Notes: generated by a model not told the origin, from the letters alone. A stretch of DNA of 21,911 bases from JAZQLP01 sp045629205 (GCA_045629205.1 JAZQQT010000061.1:1-21911), one strand, 5' to 3'; positions 1 to 7,677 are shown, counted from the stretch's first letter. Numbers and translations: made by a program.

Positions 1-96
1 GGGAGATTTTTTTTGGTGTAACCACCGATGCGCACCCGCATAGCGGGTGGTTGATTGGCTTGCACATGCGCAAGCCTGCCTAAAGGCGTAATAAAA
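1..96 (-). mobile_element. Possible end of a second IS200-like element (hairpin cluster)
   Basis: No gene is seen here. Positions 33-50 are identical to 6929-6946 at the downstream end of the IS200-type element and form a stem with an ATA loop. A second stem is GGCTTGC/GCAAGCC (57-63/70-76). An outer pair AACCACC/GGTGGTT (20-26/46-52) could form instead of the first stem. Read on the minus strand, the order GCCAA, AACCAC hairpin, A-run, then an anti-Shine-Dalgarno-like ATCTCCC at the edge resembles the upstream end of the 7028-7498 transposase element. A second copy may therefore lie just beyond the left edge. Alternatively this is a solo end or a small non-autonomous remnant. The boundary is unknown. 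Confidence 0.4.
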
Positions 97-120
97 ACGG
101 CAGAGATTATTCTCTGCCGT
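97..120 (-). terminator. Rho-independent terminator of the first beta-helix gene
   Basis: A perfect 9-bp stem ACGGCAGAG/CTCTGCCGT with a 6-nt loop is followed on the minus strand by TTTTA. It starts 22 bases after the stop codon of the gene at 142-2271. The stem differs from the GAGCCGC-type terminators of the other beta-helix lipoprotein genes, so the duplicated block probably ends here. Confidence 0.8.
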
Positions 121-141
121 GATTTCTGACCTTTTTTTCTC

Positions 142-2271
142 TTAATTCTGAATTCCTATAAGACTGTAATCCCACTTTTCGAATCCGATAATGTCTCTGT
201 AAACTCTCGAATCGTCTTTAAGTAAGTAATTGCCGTTTTCGGGATCGACAAACAAGTCGTTCTTGTATTCCGCCGTGTATTTCATATTGTCGGTTACAAC
301 GCTGTTTGCTCTTTCGTTGGGTCCCATCTGAACACCGCCGATATCGTCCATCTGATGACGCCACGTCCATATTGTGACGGCGCAGTCGTAAATGACGTTG
401 CCGTGGTATCTGTTATAAACGGGGACTCCCGAAACGTCCATGAAGGGTCCCGTTTCATAATTATGGAACTCGGAGTTTTCTATAGCTGTGAGCAGTCCCG
501 GATATGCGTATTTCCACAAATCGGAAGTGTAAAACGGCTTGATGTTTTCCCATATTCCGCCCCGATAAAGACAGGACTCTTCGGACCAGTTGATTCCGTT
601 ATCGTTATCGTAAAGAGCGACACGGTGAGCCATGCAAATCACGTTGTTTTCTATTACCTGCAATTTGTTTCCGCCGCCTGTAATGCCGACGCCGCCGATA
701 TTTACGAGAATGTTTCCGTGAACATACTGCAAGGCCATCGAGTCGTCGAGATATATTCCGTTCGGATAACCGCCGTGTGTTTTGTCGATAACGTCGCAGA
801 TATAGTTGTATCTTATTTCGTTTCCGCCCCAGTCCCATCTTCTGCCGGTGTAGACGGCTCCGGCATCGGAAGTTTCGTCGCATACGTCGTGAATATAGTT
901 GTATTCGATAAGAGTAAGCCCGCTGTTAAAAGCTATGGCTTCGTGCGGAGCATCGTAAATTTCGTTATGCGATACCGTAAATCCGCAGCCGTATGTCGAT
1001 ACTGCGGCGTTGTAAACTGTGTAAAGCTGGGAATAGGAATGAATGAGATTGTTTGTTACGATCGTGTTTGACGGACGCTGCTCTTCGATATCTCCGCCGC
1101 TGACGTATATGCCTCCGCCGGCAAGGTTATAAAGATGATTATCACGGATAAGGTTGTCATATCCGCTGAGAGATACCGGATTTGACATGATATCGCGGAA
1201 AACATTACCATCAACGGTTATTCCTTTTACGTCTTTGCCGTTTATCGCATCGTAACGCAGATTTTCAAAGGTAAGTCCGATGAATGAAATATAAGAAACG
1301 CCGTTGAGACAGAATACAGAATCGTCGAATTGAGTGAAGACAGCTTTAGAAGATAAAAAATCCTCCCTCGGCCAATAATAAAGTTTTTTTGCCTCAACGT
1401 CCCAGTAATACTCGCCGGGAGTGTCGAGCTCGGTCGCTATGTTGAAAAGATAAAACGGACGGTTGTCCGCAAACGAAAGCGGGAGAGCTATTCCGCCTGT
1501 TCCGGGAGCCGGAGAAAGTCCCGTAACGAAAGTGGAACTCCAGTCATATTCGGGAAAGCCGTAGAATCTGACGTTTGTTTCTTTGTCCCATAAATCGGAT
1601 CTGTCGGACGGAACGGCAAGAATAAGTTTGCTTCCGTCAAACGGCGCAAGTATTTCCGAATCTGCGTAACCGGTATTTGGCCATCTTGCTACGGTCTGCA
1701 TTTCATTGTTAACGTAAAAGCTCTGTCTGTAACCGTCTTCTCTCCAACTGTGCTCGGGATCGAACGTGTCATCAAAATCCCATATTCCCGCAGAAAGCAA
1801 ATCAATTTCGAGAACGTTATTTTTCGCTTCTTCGGAATAAAGTCTTGCTTTGAATTCATCGTTTGCCGGTTTGAAATCGGAAGGATTGAGGCTTACGCCG
1901 CCGTCGAATATTACTTCTGCACCGTCCGCCGCAGCGTAAACGATCGGCTTTCCGTCTTCGCCACTGTCTTCTTCGGTGAGATCGGTCTGCTGTGTGACTT
2001 TATATGTCCCCGCCGCGAATTCGACCTTTATTCCGCCTTCGGGAAGACCGTTCGTTTGTTTGTATTCGCGCACTTTGGCGACTGCTCCGCCGATGGTGGC
2101 GAGAGGCGATTCTTTCGTTCCTTCGTTTGAGTCGTTTCCGTCAACGGCAACGTAGAATGTTTTACCGTATTTTACTTCGGGTTGCGGGTCGGGTTCTTTT
2201 TCGGTATTGCACGCCGAAAACAGACAAACCGTCATTACGAGAACGAGTATTAAAGCAATAAATCTTTTCAT
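142..2271 (-). CDS. Right-handed parallel beta-helix lipoprotein, subtype A1
   Basis: This encodes a 709-residue lipid-anchored surface protein. The signal peptide ends in the lipobox LFSAC (Cys21). A DUF1565-like opening follows (FYVAVDGNDSNEG at 39-51, then SPLAT), then a beta-rich stretch with ARWPN (195-199) and LYYWP (297-301). From about 325 to 600 there are repeated N-x-I/V-x-x-N rungs of a right-handed beta-helix. Acidic residues D469 (SDAGAVYTGR) and D509/D510 (GIYLDD) resemble conserved pocket positions of GH141-like glycosidases and related pectin-active helices; the enzyme role is inferred. Start 2271 is chosen because AAAGGAG precedes it and the lipobox follows at once. An upstream in-frame ATG at 2358 lies inside the neighbour's terminator. 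Closest relative here is 4698-6866. It has its own promoter. Confidence 0.9.
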   Translation of the reverse strand: MKRFIALILVLVMTVCLFSACNTEKEPDPQPEVKYGKTFYVAVDGNDSNEGTKESPLATIGGAVAKVREYKQTNGLPEGGIKVEFAAGTYKVTQQTDLTEEDSGEDGKPIVYAAADGAEVIFDGGVSLNPSDFKPANDEFKARLYSEEAKNNVLEIDLLSAGIWDFDDTFDPEHSWREDGYRQSFYVNNEMQTVARWPNTGYADSEILAPFDGSKLILAVPSDRSDLWDKETNVRFYGFPEYDWSSTFVTGLSPAPGTGGIALPLSFADNRPFYLFNIATELDTPGEYYWDVEAKKLYYWPREDFLSSKAVFTQFDDSVFCLNGVSYISFIGLTFENLRYDAINGKDVKGITVDGNVFRDIMSNPVSLSGYDNLIRDNHLYNLAGGGIYVSGGDIEEQRPSNTIVTNNLIHSYSQLYTVYNAAVSTYGCGFTVSHNEIYDAPHEAIAFNSGLTLIEYNYIHDVCDETSDAGAVYTGRRWDWGGNEIRYNYICDVIDKTHGGYPNGIYLDDSMALQYVHGNILVNIGGVGITGGGNKLQVIENNVICMAHRVALYDNDNGINWSEESCLYRGGIWENIKPFYTSDLWKYAYPGLLTAIENSEFHNYETGPFMDVSGVPVYNRYHGNVIYDCAVTIWTWRHQMDDIGGVQMGPNERANSVVTDNMKYTAEYKNDLFVDPENGNYLLKDDSRVYRDIIGFEKWDYSLIGIQN

Positions 2272-2296
2272 AGCAGGCTCCTTTTGTTTATGCTTT

Positions 2297-2325
2297 ATGG
2301 TAGCATATTTTTCACGAAAAGTCAA
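2297..2325 (-). promoter_or_regulatory. Sigma-A-type promoter for the 142-2271 gene
   Basis: TTGACT (2320-2325) and TACCAT (2297-2302) are separated by 17 bp, with a TG one base upstream of the -10 (extended -10). The same promoter sequence occurs at 6892-6920. The -35 abuts the T-tract of the preceding gene's terminator, giving a compact terminator-promoter joint. Confidence 0.75.
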
Positions 2326-2330
2326 CAAAT

Positions 2331-2358
2331 ATGAGCCGCAGGTTTTCCTGCGGCTCAT
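2331..2358 (-). terminator. Hairpin terminator of the 2371-4596 gene
   Basis: A perfect 12-bp stem ATGAGCCGCAGG/CCTGCGGCTCAT with a 4-base loop lies 12 bases past the stop. It is followed on the minus strand by the short T-tract ATTTGTT. The same hairpin recurs at 4657-4684. Confidence 0.7.
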
Positions 2359-2370
2359 GGTGTTTGATTT

Positions 2371-4596
2371 TTATTTCTGCGGGCCTATAAGACTGTAGTC
2401 CCACTTTTCAAAGTTGAGTATATCTCTGTAAACTCTCGAATCCTCTTTGAGGAAGAAATTGCCGTTTTCGGGATCGACGAAGACGTCCGATGCAGATAAA
2501 TCCTCATACGAAAGATTATCGTGCAGACTGCCGAACATATAAGCCGAGCCGCATATTTTCGGCGAAGACGGGGATCTGTCACCTTCGATGCCGTTTAACA
2601 CCACATATTTATTTCTGTTAAAAATATATGATTTTCTTTCGGCAGCAGCCGAGACACACTGATAACCGATATTATTATAAATATCAATATATGACGGCGG
2701 CGCGGGAGAATCCATTATATCGCCGTCGATACCTTTCAGTGCAGTAAGCTCTTCAGTTGTCCGCATTTCAAGTATGCAGAAAAGCTCGGGCTGAGCATAT
2801 TTCCATATCGGATCAGACAAATACGATTTCGGAATACTCCTCCACATCTGACCGTCCGGATAACTTGTATATGTAGGATACCATGTCGCTCCGCGGCAGT
2901 CCAGGCTTATACCTCCGGTGTTGACAAGAATATTATTATATGCCGTGAGTCTTTTGCCTCCGCTCAAAGCAATCCCATTACCATCGACATTGACAATAAT
3001 ATTGGAATATACCGATTTGAAACATTCGGTATCGTCGATATATAACCCATTTCCGCCTGTTATTCCGTGTGTGCCGACTATATCGTGAATATAATTATAT
3101 CGGTAGACTGTTGAACCCGTGTCGAAGCTGCATCCGCTGTAAACAACACCGGAATCGGGAACATCAGTGCAGACATTATACATTTCATTGTATTCCAGAA
3201 TCGTGTTTGCAGCCTGTATCGTAAACGCGCCGCTCGGACAATTATATACTTCGTTATAGGCAACGTAAAATCCGCATCCCCTAACGTCTACGGCAGTTAC
3301 GGGAGAACCGTAAACTTCTCCGTAGTCATGAAAAACATTGTTAACCACTGCAGAATCGGCATTTTCTTTTGTTTTTGAATTTCCTCCGCTGAGTCCAAGT
3401 ATGCCGTAACCCATATGAGAAAATTCGTTATTCTCAATAGTGTAACGGTTTCCGCTCAATGACAGTGCGTAGTTATATATACACCTGAAAACGCAGCCGC
3501 TGACCGAAATATCCGATCCGGTCCCCCGAATGCATCCGAAACTGAGATTTTCAAACGTTAATCCTTCAAGAGAGATATATGAGCAATCTGTTAACGTGAT
3601 AATCCATTCGGACATATTTCCGAGGGTTATTTTAGAATTTGCGATATTATCCTTCGGCCAATAGTATAATTTATCGGTTTCGGAATCGATATAGTATTCT
3701 CCCGGCTCGTCGAGTTCGCAGGGCATATTCCAAAGATAGAAAAATTTATTCTTTTCATTTTCTTTATAGGTATATTGCGCCGCAATACCTACCGATGAGT
3801 TTTCGACATCAACATACACTTCATCAGTGTAAGAAGGCGCCCAACAGAATCCCCCGAAACCGTAGGAATGGATATTGCCATATTCTGACCATAGGAGTGC
3901 CTTTTCCTCAGGAACAGACAATAATGTCCGTGTTCCGTCCCATTCCGACGTGATTACGGCAGAATGATACTGACTGTTGGGCCATCTCGCAACGGTCTGC
4001 GTTTCGTTGTTTACATACAGAATATTTTTCCACGGAGTTCCGGCATAACCGGATCCATACATATCCATACTCGGGACCTTGAATTCATCAAGATCGCCTG
4101 CGCCGGCTGAAATCAGGTCGATTTCGAGGACGTTTGCTTTCGCTTCGTCTGTTTGCAGAAGAGCTTTGAAATCATCGTTCGCGGGCTTGAAATCGGAAGC
4201 GTTGAGGCTTACGCCGCCGTCGAATATTACTTCTGCGCCGTCCGCCGCCGCATAAACAATCTCTTTACCTGCTTCGCCGCTGTCTTCCGCCGTGAGGTCG
4301 GTCTGCTGTGTGACTTTATATATTCCCGCCGCGAATTCGACCTTTATTCCGCCTTCGGGAAGTCCGTTCGCCGCTTTGTATTCGCGCACTTTGGCGACCG
4401 CTCCGCCGAGAGTGGCGAGAGGGGATTCTTTCGTGCCTTCGTTTGCGTCGTTTCCGTCAACGGCAACGTAGAATATTTTGCCGAAATCCTTTACGACGGG
4501 GTCGTCCTGAAGCTCGGGGTCTTTTTCGGTGTTGCATGCCGAGAAAAGACAAACAGTAATTACGAGAACGAGAAAAAAAGCGATAACTCTTTTCAT
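2371..4596 (-). CDS. Right-handed parallel beta-helix lipoprotein, subtype A2
   Basis: This is a 741-residue lipoprotein (LFSAC, Cys21). The first ~155 residues and the last ~30 are almost those of the gene at 142-2271, but the middle differs and matches 7678-9906 instead. Visible motifs are FYVAVDGND (42-50), ARWPN (203-207), GEYYIDSETDKLYYWP (299-314), beta-helix rungs from about 340, D481 in PDSGVVYSG and D521/D522 in LYIDD. The spacing between these acidic residues equals that in the A1 proteins. The C-terminal cap is EDSRVYRDILNFEKWDYSLI. The likely role is surface polysaccharide binding or cleavage, inferred from the fold. The start has GGGAG upstream. It has its own promoter at 4623-4651 and terminator at 2331-2358. 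Confidence 0.9.
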   Translation of the reverse strand: MKRVIAFFLVLVITVCLFSACNTEKDPELQDDPVVKDFGKIFYVAVDGNDANEGTKESPLATLGGAVAKVREYKAANGLPEGGIKVEFAAGIYKVTQQTDLTAEDSGEAGKEIVYAAADGAEVIFDGGVSLNASDFKPANDDFKALLQTDEAKANVLEIDLISAGAGDLDEFKVPSMDMYGSGYAGTPWKNILYVNNETQTVARWPNSQYHSAVITSEWDGTRTLLSVPEEKALLWSEYGNIHSYGFGGFCWAPSYTDEVYVDVENSSVGIAAQYTYKENEKNKFFYLWNMPCELDEPGEYYIDSETDKLYYWPKDNIANSKITLGNMSEWIITLTDCSYISLEGLTFENLSFGCIRGTGSDISVSGCVFRCIYNYALSLSGNRYTIENNEFSHMGYGILGLSGGNSKTKENADSAVVNNVFHDYGEVYGSPVTAVDVRGCGFYVAYNEVYNCPSGAFTIQAANTILEYNEMYNVCTDVPDSGVVYSGCSFDTGSTVYRYNYIHDIVGTHGITGGNGLYIDDTECFKSVYSNIIVNVDGNGIALSGGKRLTAYNNILVNTGGISLDCRGATWYPTYTSYPDGQMWRSIPKSYLSDPIWKYAQPELFCILEMRTTEELTALKGIDGDIMDSPAPPSYIDIYNNIGYQCVSAAAERKSYIFNRNKYVVLNGIEGDRSPSSPKICGSAYMFGSLHDNLSYEDLSASDVFVDPENGNFFLKEDSRVYRDILNFEKWDYSLIGPQK

Positions 4597-4622
4597 GACA
4601 GTCTCCCTTTTGTTTATATTTT

Positions 4623-4651
4623 ATGATATCATTTTTTTTACAAAAAGTCAA
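4623..4651 (-). promoter_or_regulatory. Sigma-A-type promoter for the 2371-4596 gene
   Basis: TTGACT (4646-4651), a 17-bp spacer and TATCAT (4623-4628). It is a diverged version of the promoters at 2297-2325 and 6892-6920, sharing the -35, the spacing and the downstream leader ending AAACAAAAGG. Confidence 0.75.
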
Positions 4652-4656
4652 CAAAT

Positions 4657-4684
4657 ATGAGCCGCAGGTTTTCCTGCGGCTCAT
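4657..4684 (-). terminator. Hairpin terminator of the 4698-6866 gene
   Basis: A 12-bp stem (4657-4668/4673-4684) identical to that at 2331-2358, followed on the minus strand by ATTTGTTGAC, in which the next promoter's -35 begins. Confidence 0.7.
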
Positions 4685-4697
4685 GGTGTTTGATTTT

Positions 4698-6866
4698 TTA
4701 TTTCTGCGGGCCTATAAGTGAGTAGTCCCATTTTTCGAATCCGATTATATCACGGTAAACTCTCGAATCTTCTTTGAGAAAGAAATTTCCGTTATCGGGA
4801 TCGACGAATACGTCAGGGACATCTTTTTCGGTATATTCGGTATTGTTCATAACGGTGGCATTCATTCTTTCATTTACTCCCATCTGAACGCCGTTTGCAT
4901 ATTCATGGTGCTTCCATGAGTCTATATCGTTTCCGCATCCGAAAATAACGTTGCCGTTATACGCGTTGTATACGGGAACACCCGATTCATCCATGTCCGG
5001 CCATTCATCCCAATTTCGGGGTTCATTGGTTTCCACGGTAACGAGCAAGCCCGGATATGCATACCTCCAGATATCGGTTAGATAAAACTCGCGAATATTA
5101 GCCCAAATATCGCCGCTGAGCATCGTATGCTCATGGCTCCAGTTAATTCCGTTATCGTTATTGTAAATGGGAACGGTCTGAACGTTGCATAATACGTTAT
5201 TTTCTATTTTCTGCAGTTTGTTTCCTCCGCCGGTAATACCCACGCCGCCGATATTTACCAGAATGTTTCCGTGAACATACTGCAGTGCCATGGCATCGTC
5301 GAGATATATGCCGTTAGGCGCTCCGCCCCTTACGACGTCGATAACGTTGCAAATATAGTTATATCTTATTTCGTTGCTGCCCCAGTCCCATCTTCTGCCG
5401 GTATATACCGCGCCGGCATCCGATGTTTCTCTGCAGACATCGTGAATGTAGTTATATTCGATAAGAGTAAGTCCGCTGTTAAAAGCTATGGCCTCGTGTG
5501 GAGCATCGTATATCTCGTTATGTGAGATGGTAAAACCGCATCCGTTTGTCGAAACCGCGGCTTTATATGTGGTATATATCTGAGCGTATGAATAAATGCG
5601 GTTATTTGTGACTACCGTGTTTGACGGGCGCTGTAACGGAATATCTCCGCCTGTAACATATACGCTGCCGGAAGCGAGATTATACATCGTATTGCCGGAG
5701 ATACGGTTATTGTTTCCGTTCAGCAAAACGGCGTAATTCGTCAGACATCTGAAAGTTGAATCTGTGACCGAGAAATAATTTGTTTCGGTTCCGTTTACCG
5801 CTATGTTTCGGATGTTTTCAAATGTTAAGCCGTCGACCGTCACATATGAAGCTCCGTTTGAATTGATGCACTTCCCTTTGAACTGGCTGAAACTGAGCTT
5901 TGCGTTTGCAAAACCGTCAACCGGCCAGTAATACAGTTTGCCGTTTTCTACGTCCCAGTAATACTCGCCAGGTCGGTCAAGCTCCGCTGCGACATTGTAA
6001 ATAAAGAAATAACAGCCCGGGCGGAGTCCGTATCCGAGATTAACGGGATAGAGGAGTGCCGGTTGTTCAGGTGACAAGGCGATATCTTCTACCGTTGAAG
6101 ATGCCCAATCATAATAAGGATATCCGAAAAATCTCAGATGTTCAGACGTCTTCCACAAATCATAACGGTCCTGCGGAATGAATATAAGGCCGAGTTCTTC
6201 TCCGTTACTGCCGATAACGCAGTTTTCGATATCCACAAGCTCAGACGTATAATAACCTTCGTTCGGCCATTTTGCGACCGTTTGCATTTTATCGTTCAAG
6301 TAAAATACATGTCGGTCGGCATCGTCGGAAAAGCTTTTAGCGTCATCTTCGTCCCATATTCCGGCAGCTCTGAGGTCGATTTCAAGAACGTGTGCTTTTG
6401 CCTCTTCAGTTTGCAGCAGAGCTTTGAATTCGTCGTTTGCCGGTTTGAAATCAGCGGGATTGAGAGATAATCCGCCGTCGAATATTACTTCGGCACCTTC
6501 TGCCGCCGCGTAAACAATTGGCTTTCCGCATTCACCGCTGTCTTCCGCCGTGAGGTCGGTCTGCTGTGTGACTTTATATGTCCCCGCCGCGAATTCGACC
6601 TTTATGCCGCCTTCGGGAAGACCGTTTGCCGCTTTGTATTCGCGGACTTTCGCGACTGCTCCTCCGAGAGTGGCGAGAGGGGATTCTTTTGTGCCTTCGT
6701 TTTCGTCGCTGCCGTCAACGGCGACGTAGAATATTTTGCCGAAATCCTTTACTTCCTGCTGTTCTTGGGGATCCTTCGGCGGCTCGGGTTCTTTTTCGGT
6801 ATTGCATGCCGAGAAAAGACAAACAGAAATTACGAGAACGAGTATTAAAGCAATAATTCTTTTCAT
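4698..6866 (-). CDS. Right-handed parallel beta-helix lipoprotein, subtype A1
   Basis: This 722-residue lipoprotein (LFSAC, Cys21) is the sister of the gene at 142-2271. The two share long stretches in the second half, for example APHEAIAFNSGLTLIEYNYI and DAGAVYTGRRWDWG. A Pro/Glu-rich linker follows the lipid anchor. FYVAVDGSD lies at 46-54, KWPN at 199-202, LYYWP at 311-315 and the helix from about 340 to 610. D483 and D523/D524 have the same spacing as in its paralogues. The C-terminal cap is EDSRVYRDIIGFEKWDYSLI. Start 6866 is chosen for its GGAG-containing site and leader, identical to those of the 142-2271 gene; an upstream in-frame ATG at 6920 falls at the promoter. The region upstream was split from its A2 partner by the IS200-type element. 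Confidence 0.9.
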   Translation of the reverse strand: MKRIIALILVLVISVCLFSACNTEKEPEPPKDPQEQQEVKDFGKIFYVAVDGSDENEGTKESPLATLGGAVAKVREYKAANGLPEGGIKVEFAAGTYKVTQQTDLTAEDSGECGKPIVYAAAEGAEVIFDGGLSLNPADFKPANDEFKALLQTEEAKAHVLEIDLRAAGIWDEDDAKSFSDDADRHVFYLNDKMQTVAKWPNEGYYTSELVDIENCVIGSNGEELGLIFIPQDRYDLWKTSEHLRFFGYPYYDWASSTVEDIALSPEQPALLYPVNLGYGLRPGCYFFIYNVAAELDRPGEYYWDVENGKLYYWPVDGFANAKLSFSQFKGKCINSNGASYVTVDGLTFENIRNIAVNGTETNYFSVTDSTFRCLTNYAVLLNGNNNRISGNTMYNLASGSVYVTGGDIPLQRPSNTVVTNNRIYSYAQIYTTYKAAVSTNGCGFTISHNEIYDAPHEAIAFNSGLTLIEYNYIHDVCRETSDAGAVYTGRRWDWGSNEIRYNYICNVIDVVRGGAPNGIYLDDAMALQYVHGNILVNIGGVGITGGGNKLQKIENNVLCNVQTVPIYNNDNGINWSHEHTMLSGDIWANIREFYLTDIWRYAYPGLLVTVETNEPRNWDEWPDMDESGVPVYNAYNGNVIFGCGNDIDSWKHHEYANGVQMGVNERMNATVMNNTEYTEKDVPDVFVDPDNGNFFLKEDSRVYRDIIGFEKWDYSLIGPQK

Positions 6867-6891
6867 AGCAGGCTCCTTTTGTTTATGCTTT

Positions 6892-6920
6892 ATGGTAGCA
6901 TATTTTTCACGAAAAGTCAA
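6892..6920 (-). promoter_or_regulatory. Sigma-A-type promoter for the 4698-6866 gene
   Basis: TTGACT (6915-6920), a 17-bp spacer and TACCAT (6892-6897) with an extended -10 TG. From the -35 to the start codon it matches the 142-2271 gene, so the whole leader was copied with the gene. The IS200-type element begins about 8 bp upstream of the -35. Confidence 0.75.
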
Positions 6921-6927
6921 TAAATAT

Positions 6928-6946
6928 CCACCCGCATAGCGGGTGG
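6928..6946. repeat. Downstream-end hairpin of the IS200-type element
   Basis: An 8-bp perfect stem with an ATA loop. Positions 6929-6946 are repeated exactly at 33-50. In this family such hairpins are the imperfect palindromes recognised by TnpA. Confidence 0.6.
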
Positions 6947-7027
6947 TATTTCATTTTCGGGCATAGCCCTACTCAATACTGGCGACGCACAAGTGCGTTT
7001 AGGATTGGCCTGCCAGCCATGCAATTG

Positions 7028-7498
7028 CTACTTATTACCCGTAAACGGGTCCCGTGGGTCAAACAGGCTTAACTGATCTGTTTCTTTATCCTTTTTTAAT
7101 TGTTCTGATATGTATTCTTTTATTGCTTTTGTATTTTTCCCCACGGTATCAACATAATATCCCTTGCACCAAAATTCGCGGTTTCGGTATGCAAATTTCA
7201 TATTTCCCCATCTTTGGAATATCATCAATGCACTTTTTCCTTTCAAGTACCCCATAAATCCCGAAACGCTCATTTTGGGCGGGATACTTACCAACATATG
7301 TATATGATCCGGGCATACTTCACCTTCTATTATCTCTACTCCCTTCCATTGACACAGTTGTCTTAATATTTCTCGTATTTCTAATCTTTTCTCTTCGTAG
7401 AAAACTTTTCTCCTATACTTTGGAGCAAACACTATGTGATACTTGCAATTCCATTTTGTGTGTGCTAAACTTTGTGTGTCTATGTTTTCTTTCTTCAT
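7028..7498 (-). CDS. tnpA: IS200/IS605 family HUH transposase TnpA
   Basis: This 156-residue protein has the normal length for a Y1 transposase, which cuts and joins single-stranded DNA at hairpin ends. The N-terminus WNCKYHIVFAPKYRRKVF is typical of the family. The metal-binding HUH motif is H65-I-H67 in PDHIHMLV. The nucleophile is probably Y129 in IKEYISEQ, by position relative to known members. WCKGYYVDTVG lies just before it. All key residues are intact, so it is probably functional. Start 7498 is preceded by GGAGG at 8 bases; an in-frame ATG at 7513 overlaps that site and is less likely. Its Shine-Dalgarno lies inside a long inverted repeat (7503-7570). The last codons overlap the small palindrome at 7036-7051. 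Confidence 0.93.
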   Translation of the reverse strand: MKKENIDTQSLAHTKWNCKYHIVFAPKYRRKVFYEEKRLEIREILRQLCQWKGVEIIEGEVCPDHIHMLVSIPPKMSVSGFMGYLKGKSALMIFQRWGNMKFAYRNREFWCKGYYVDTVGKNTKAIKEYISEQLKKDKETDQLSLFDPRDPFTGNK

Positions 7499-7502
7499 AG
7501 AT

Positions 7503-7570
7503 AAATCCTCCATATGTGTTTTTACTTTTGACTCGCAGCTCTTCTTTATTCTAACACATATGGAGGATTT
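7503..7570 (-). promoter_or_regulatory. Inverted repeat sequestering the tnpA ribosome binding site
   Basis: Perfect 18-nt arms, AAATCCTCCATATGTGTT and its reverse complement, lie at 7503-7520 and 7553-7570 with 32 bases between. In the tnpA mRNA the proximal arm contains ATGGAGGAT, the Shine-Dalgarno 8 bases before the ATG. The stem would therefore hide the site, matching the translational repression described for the IS200 tnpA leader. Confidence 0.8.
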
Positions 7571-7594
7571 TTGTTCATCGGTTAACCTTTTTTG

Positions 7595-7617
7595 AACCAC
7601 GCGACTATCGCGTGGTT
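7595..7617. repeat. Upstream-end hairpin of the IS200-type element
   Basis: A perfect 10-bp stem with a 3-base loop. It lies about 15 bp inside the estimated upstream end of the element, in the place of the left-end TnpA-binding palindrome. On the plus strand it is followed by TTTT, so it could also stop antisense transcripts. Confidence 0.65.
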
Positions 7618-7632
7618 TTCGGTTGGCAAAGA

Positions 7633-7659
7633 TGAGCCGCAATATCAAGTTGCGGCTCA
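7633..7659 (-). terminator. Hairpin terminator of the 7678-9906 gene
   Basis: A 10-bp stem TGAGCCGCAA/TTGCGGCTCA with a 7-base loop, 18 bases past the stop, followed on the minus strand by TCTTTG. It shares the GAGCCGC core with the hairpins at 2331 and 4657. The T-tract is poor, perhaps because the IS200-type element replaced the original downstream bases. Confidence 0.65.
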
Positions 7660-7677
7660 CACTGTTTTTATCGATTG

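Larger units (their letters stand above)
6928..7632 (-). mobile_element. IS200/IS605-type insertion element, tnpA only
   Basis: A roughly 700-bp single-gene element. Limits are estimated by comparison with the uninterrupted A2-A1 gap at 2272-2370: there AAATAT runs straight into GAGCCGC, while here AAATAT ends at 6927 and ATGAGCCGC resumes at 7632. Each end has a subterminal hairpin: CCACCCGC/GCGGGTGG (6928-6946) downstream, and AACCACGCGA/TCGCGTGGTT (7595-7617) upstream. No terminal inverted repeats or target duplication are seen, as expected for HUH single-strand transposition. No tnpB is present. The exact cleavage sites may be off by a few bases. Confidence 0.75.

Noticed and set aside
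355..1071. 238-codon plus-strand open frame
   Set aside because: It is wholly antisense to the beta-helix gene. A matching shorter antisense frame at 5271-5525 reflects the shared helix sequence, not a conserved gene.
2272..2358. N-terminal extension of the first beta-helix gene up to an in-frame ATG at 2358
   Set aside because: That ATG lies within the upstream gene's terminator hairpin and the extension covers the promoter. A strong ribosome binding site and lipoprotein leader begin at 2271.
4457..4684. 75-codon minus-strand frame overlapping the gene at 2371-4596
   Set aside because: It starts inside a terminator hairpin and reads the next gene's leader out of frame.
2331..4684. The repeated GAGCCGC hairpins as a CRISPR array
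   Set aside because: Only a few copies lie over 2 kb apart with whole genes between them. They are gene terminators.
6867..6920. Extension of the 4698-6866 gene to the ATG at 6920
   Set aside because: It would read through the promoter. The same leader and ribosome binding site as in the sister gene support 6866.
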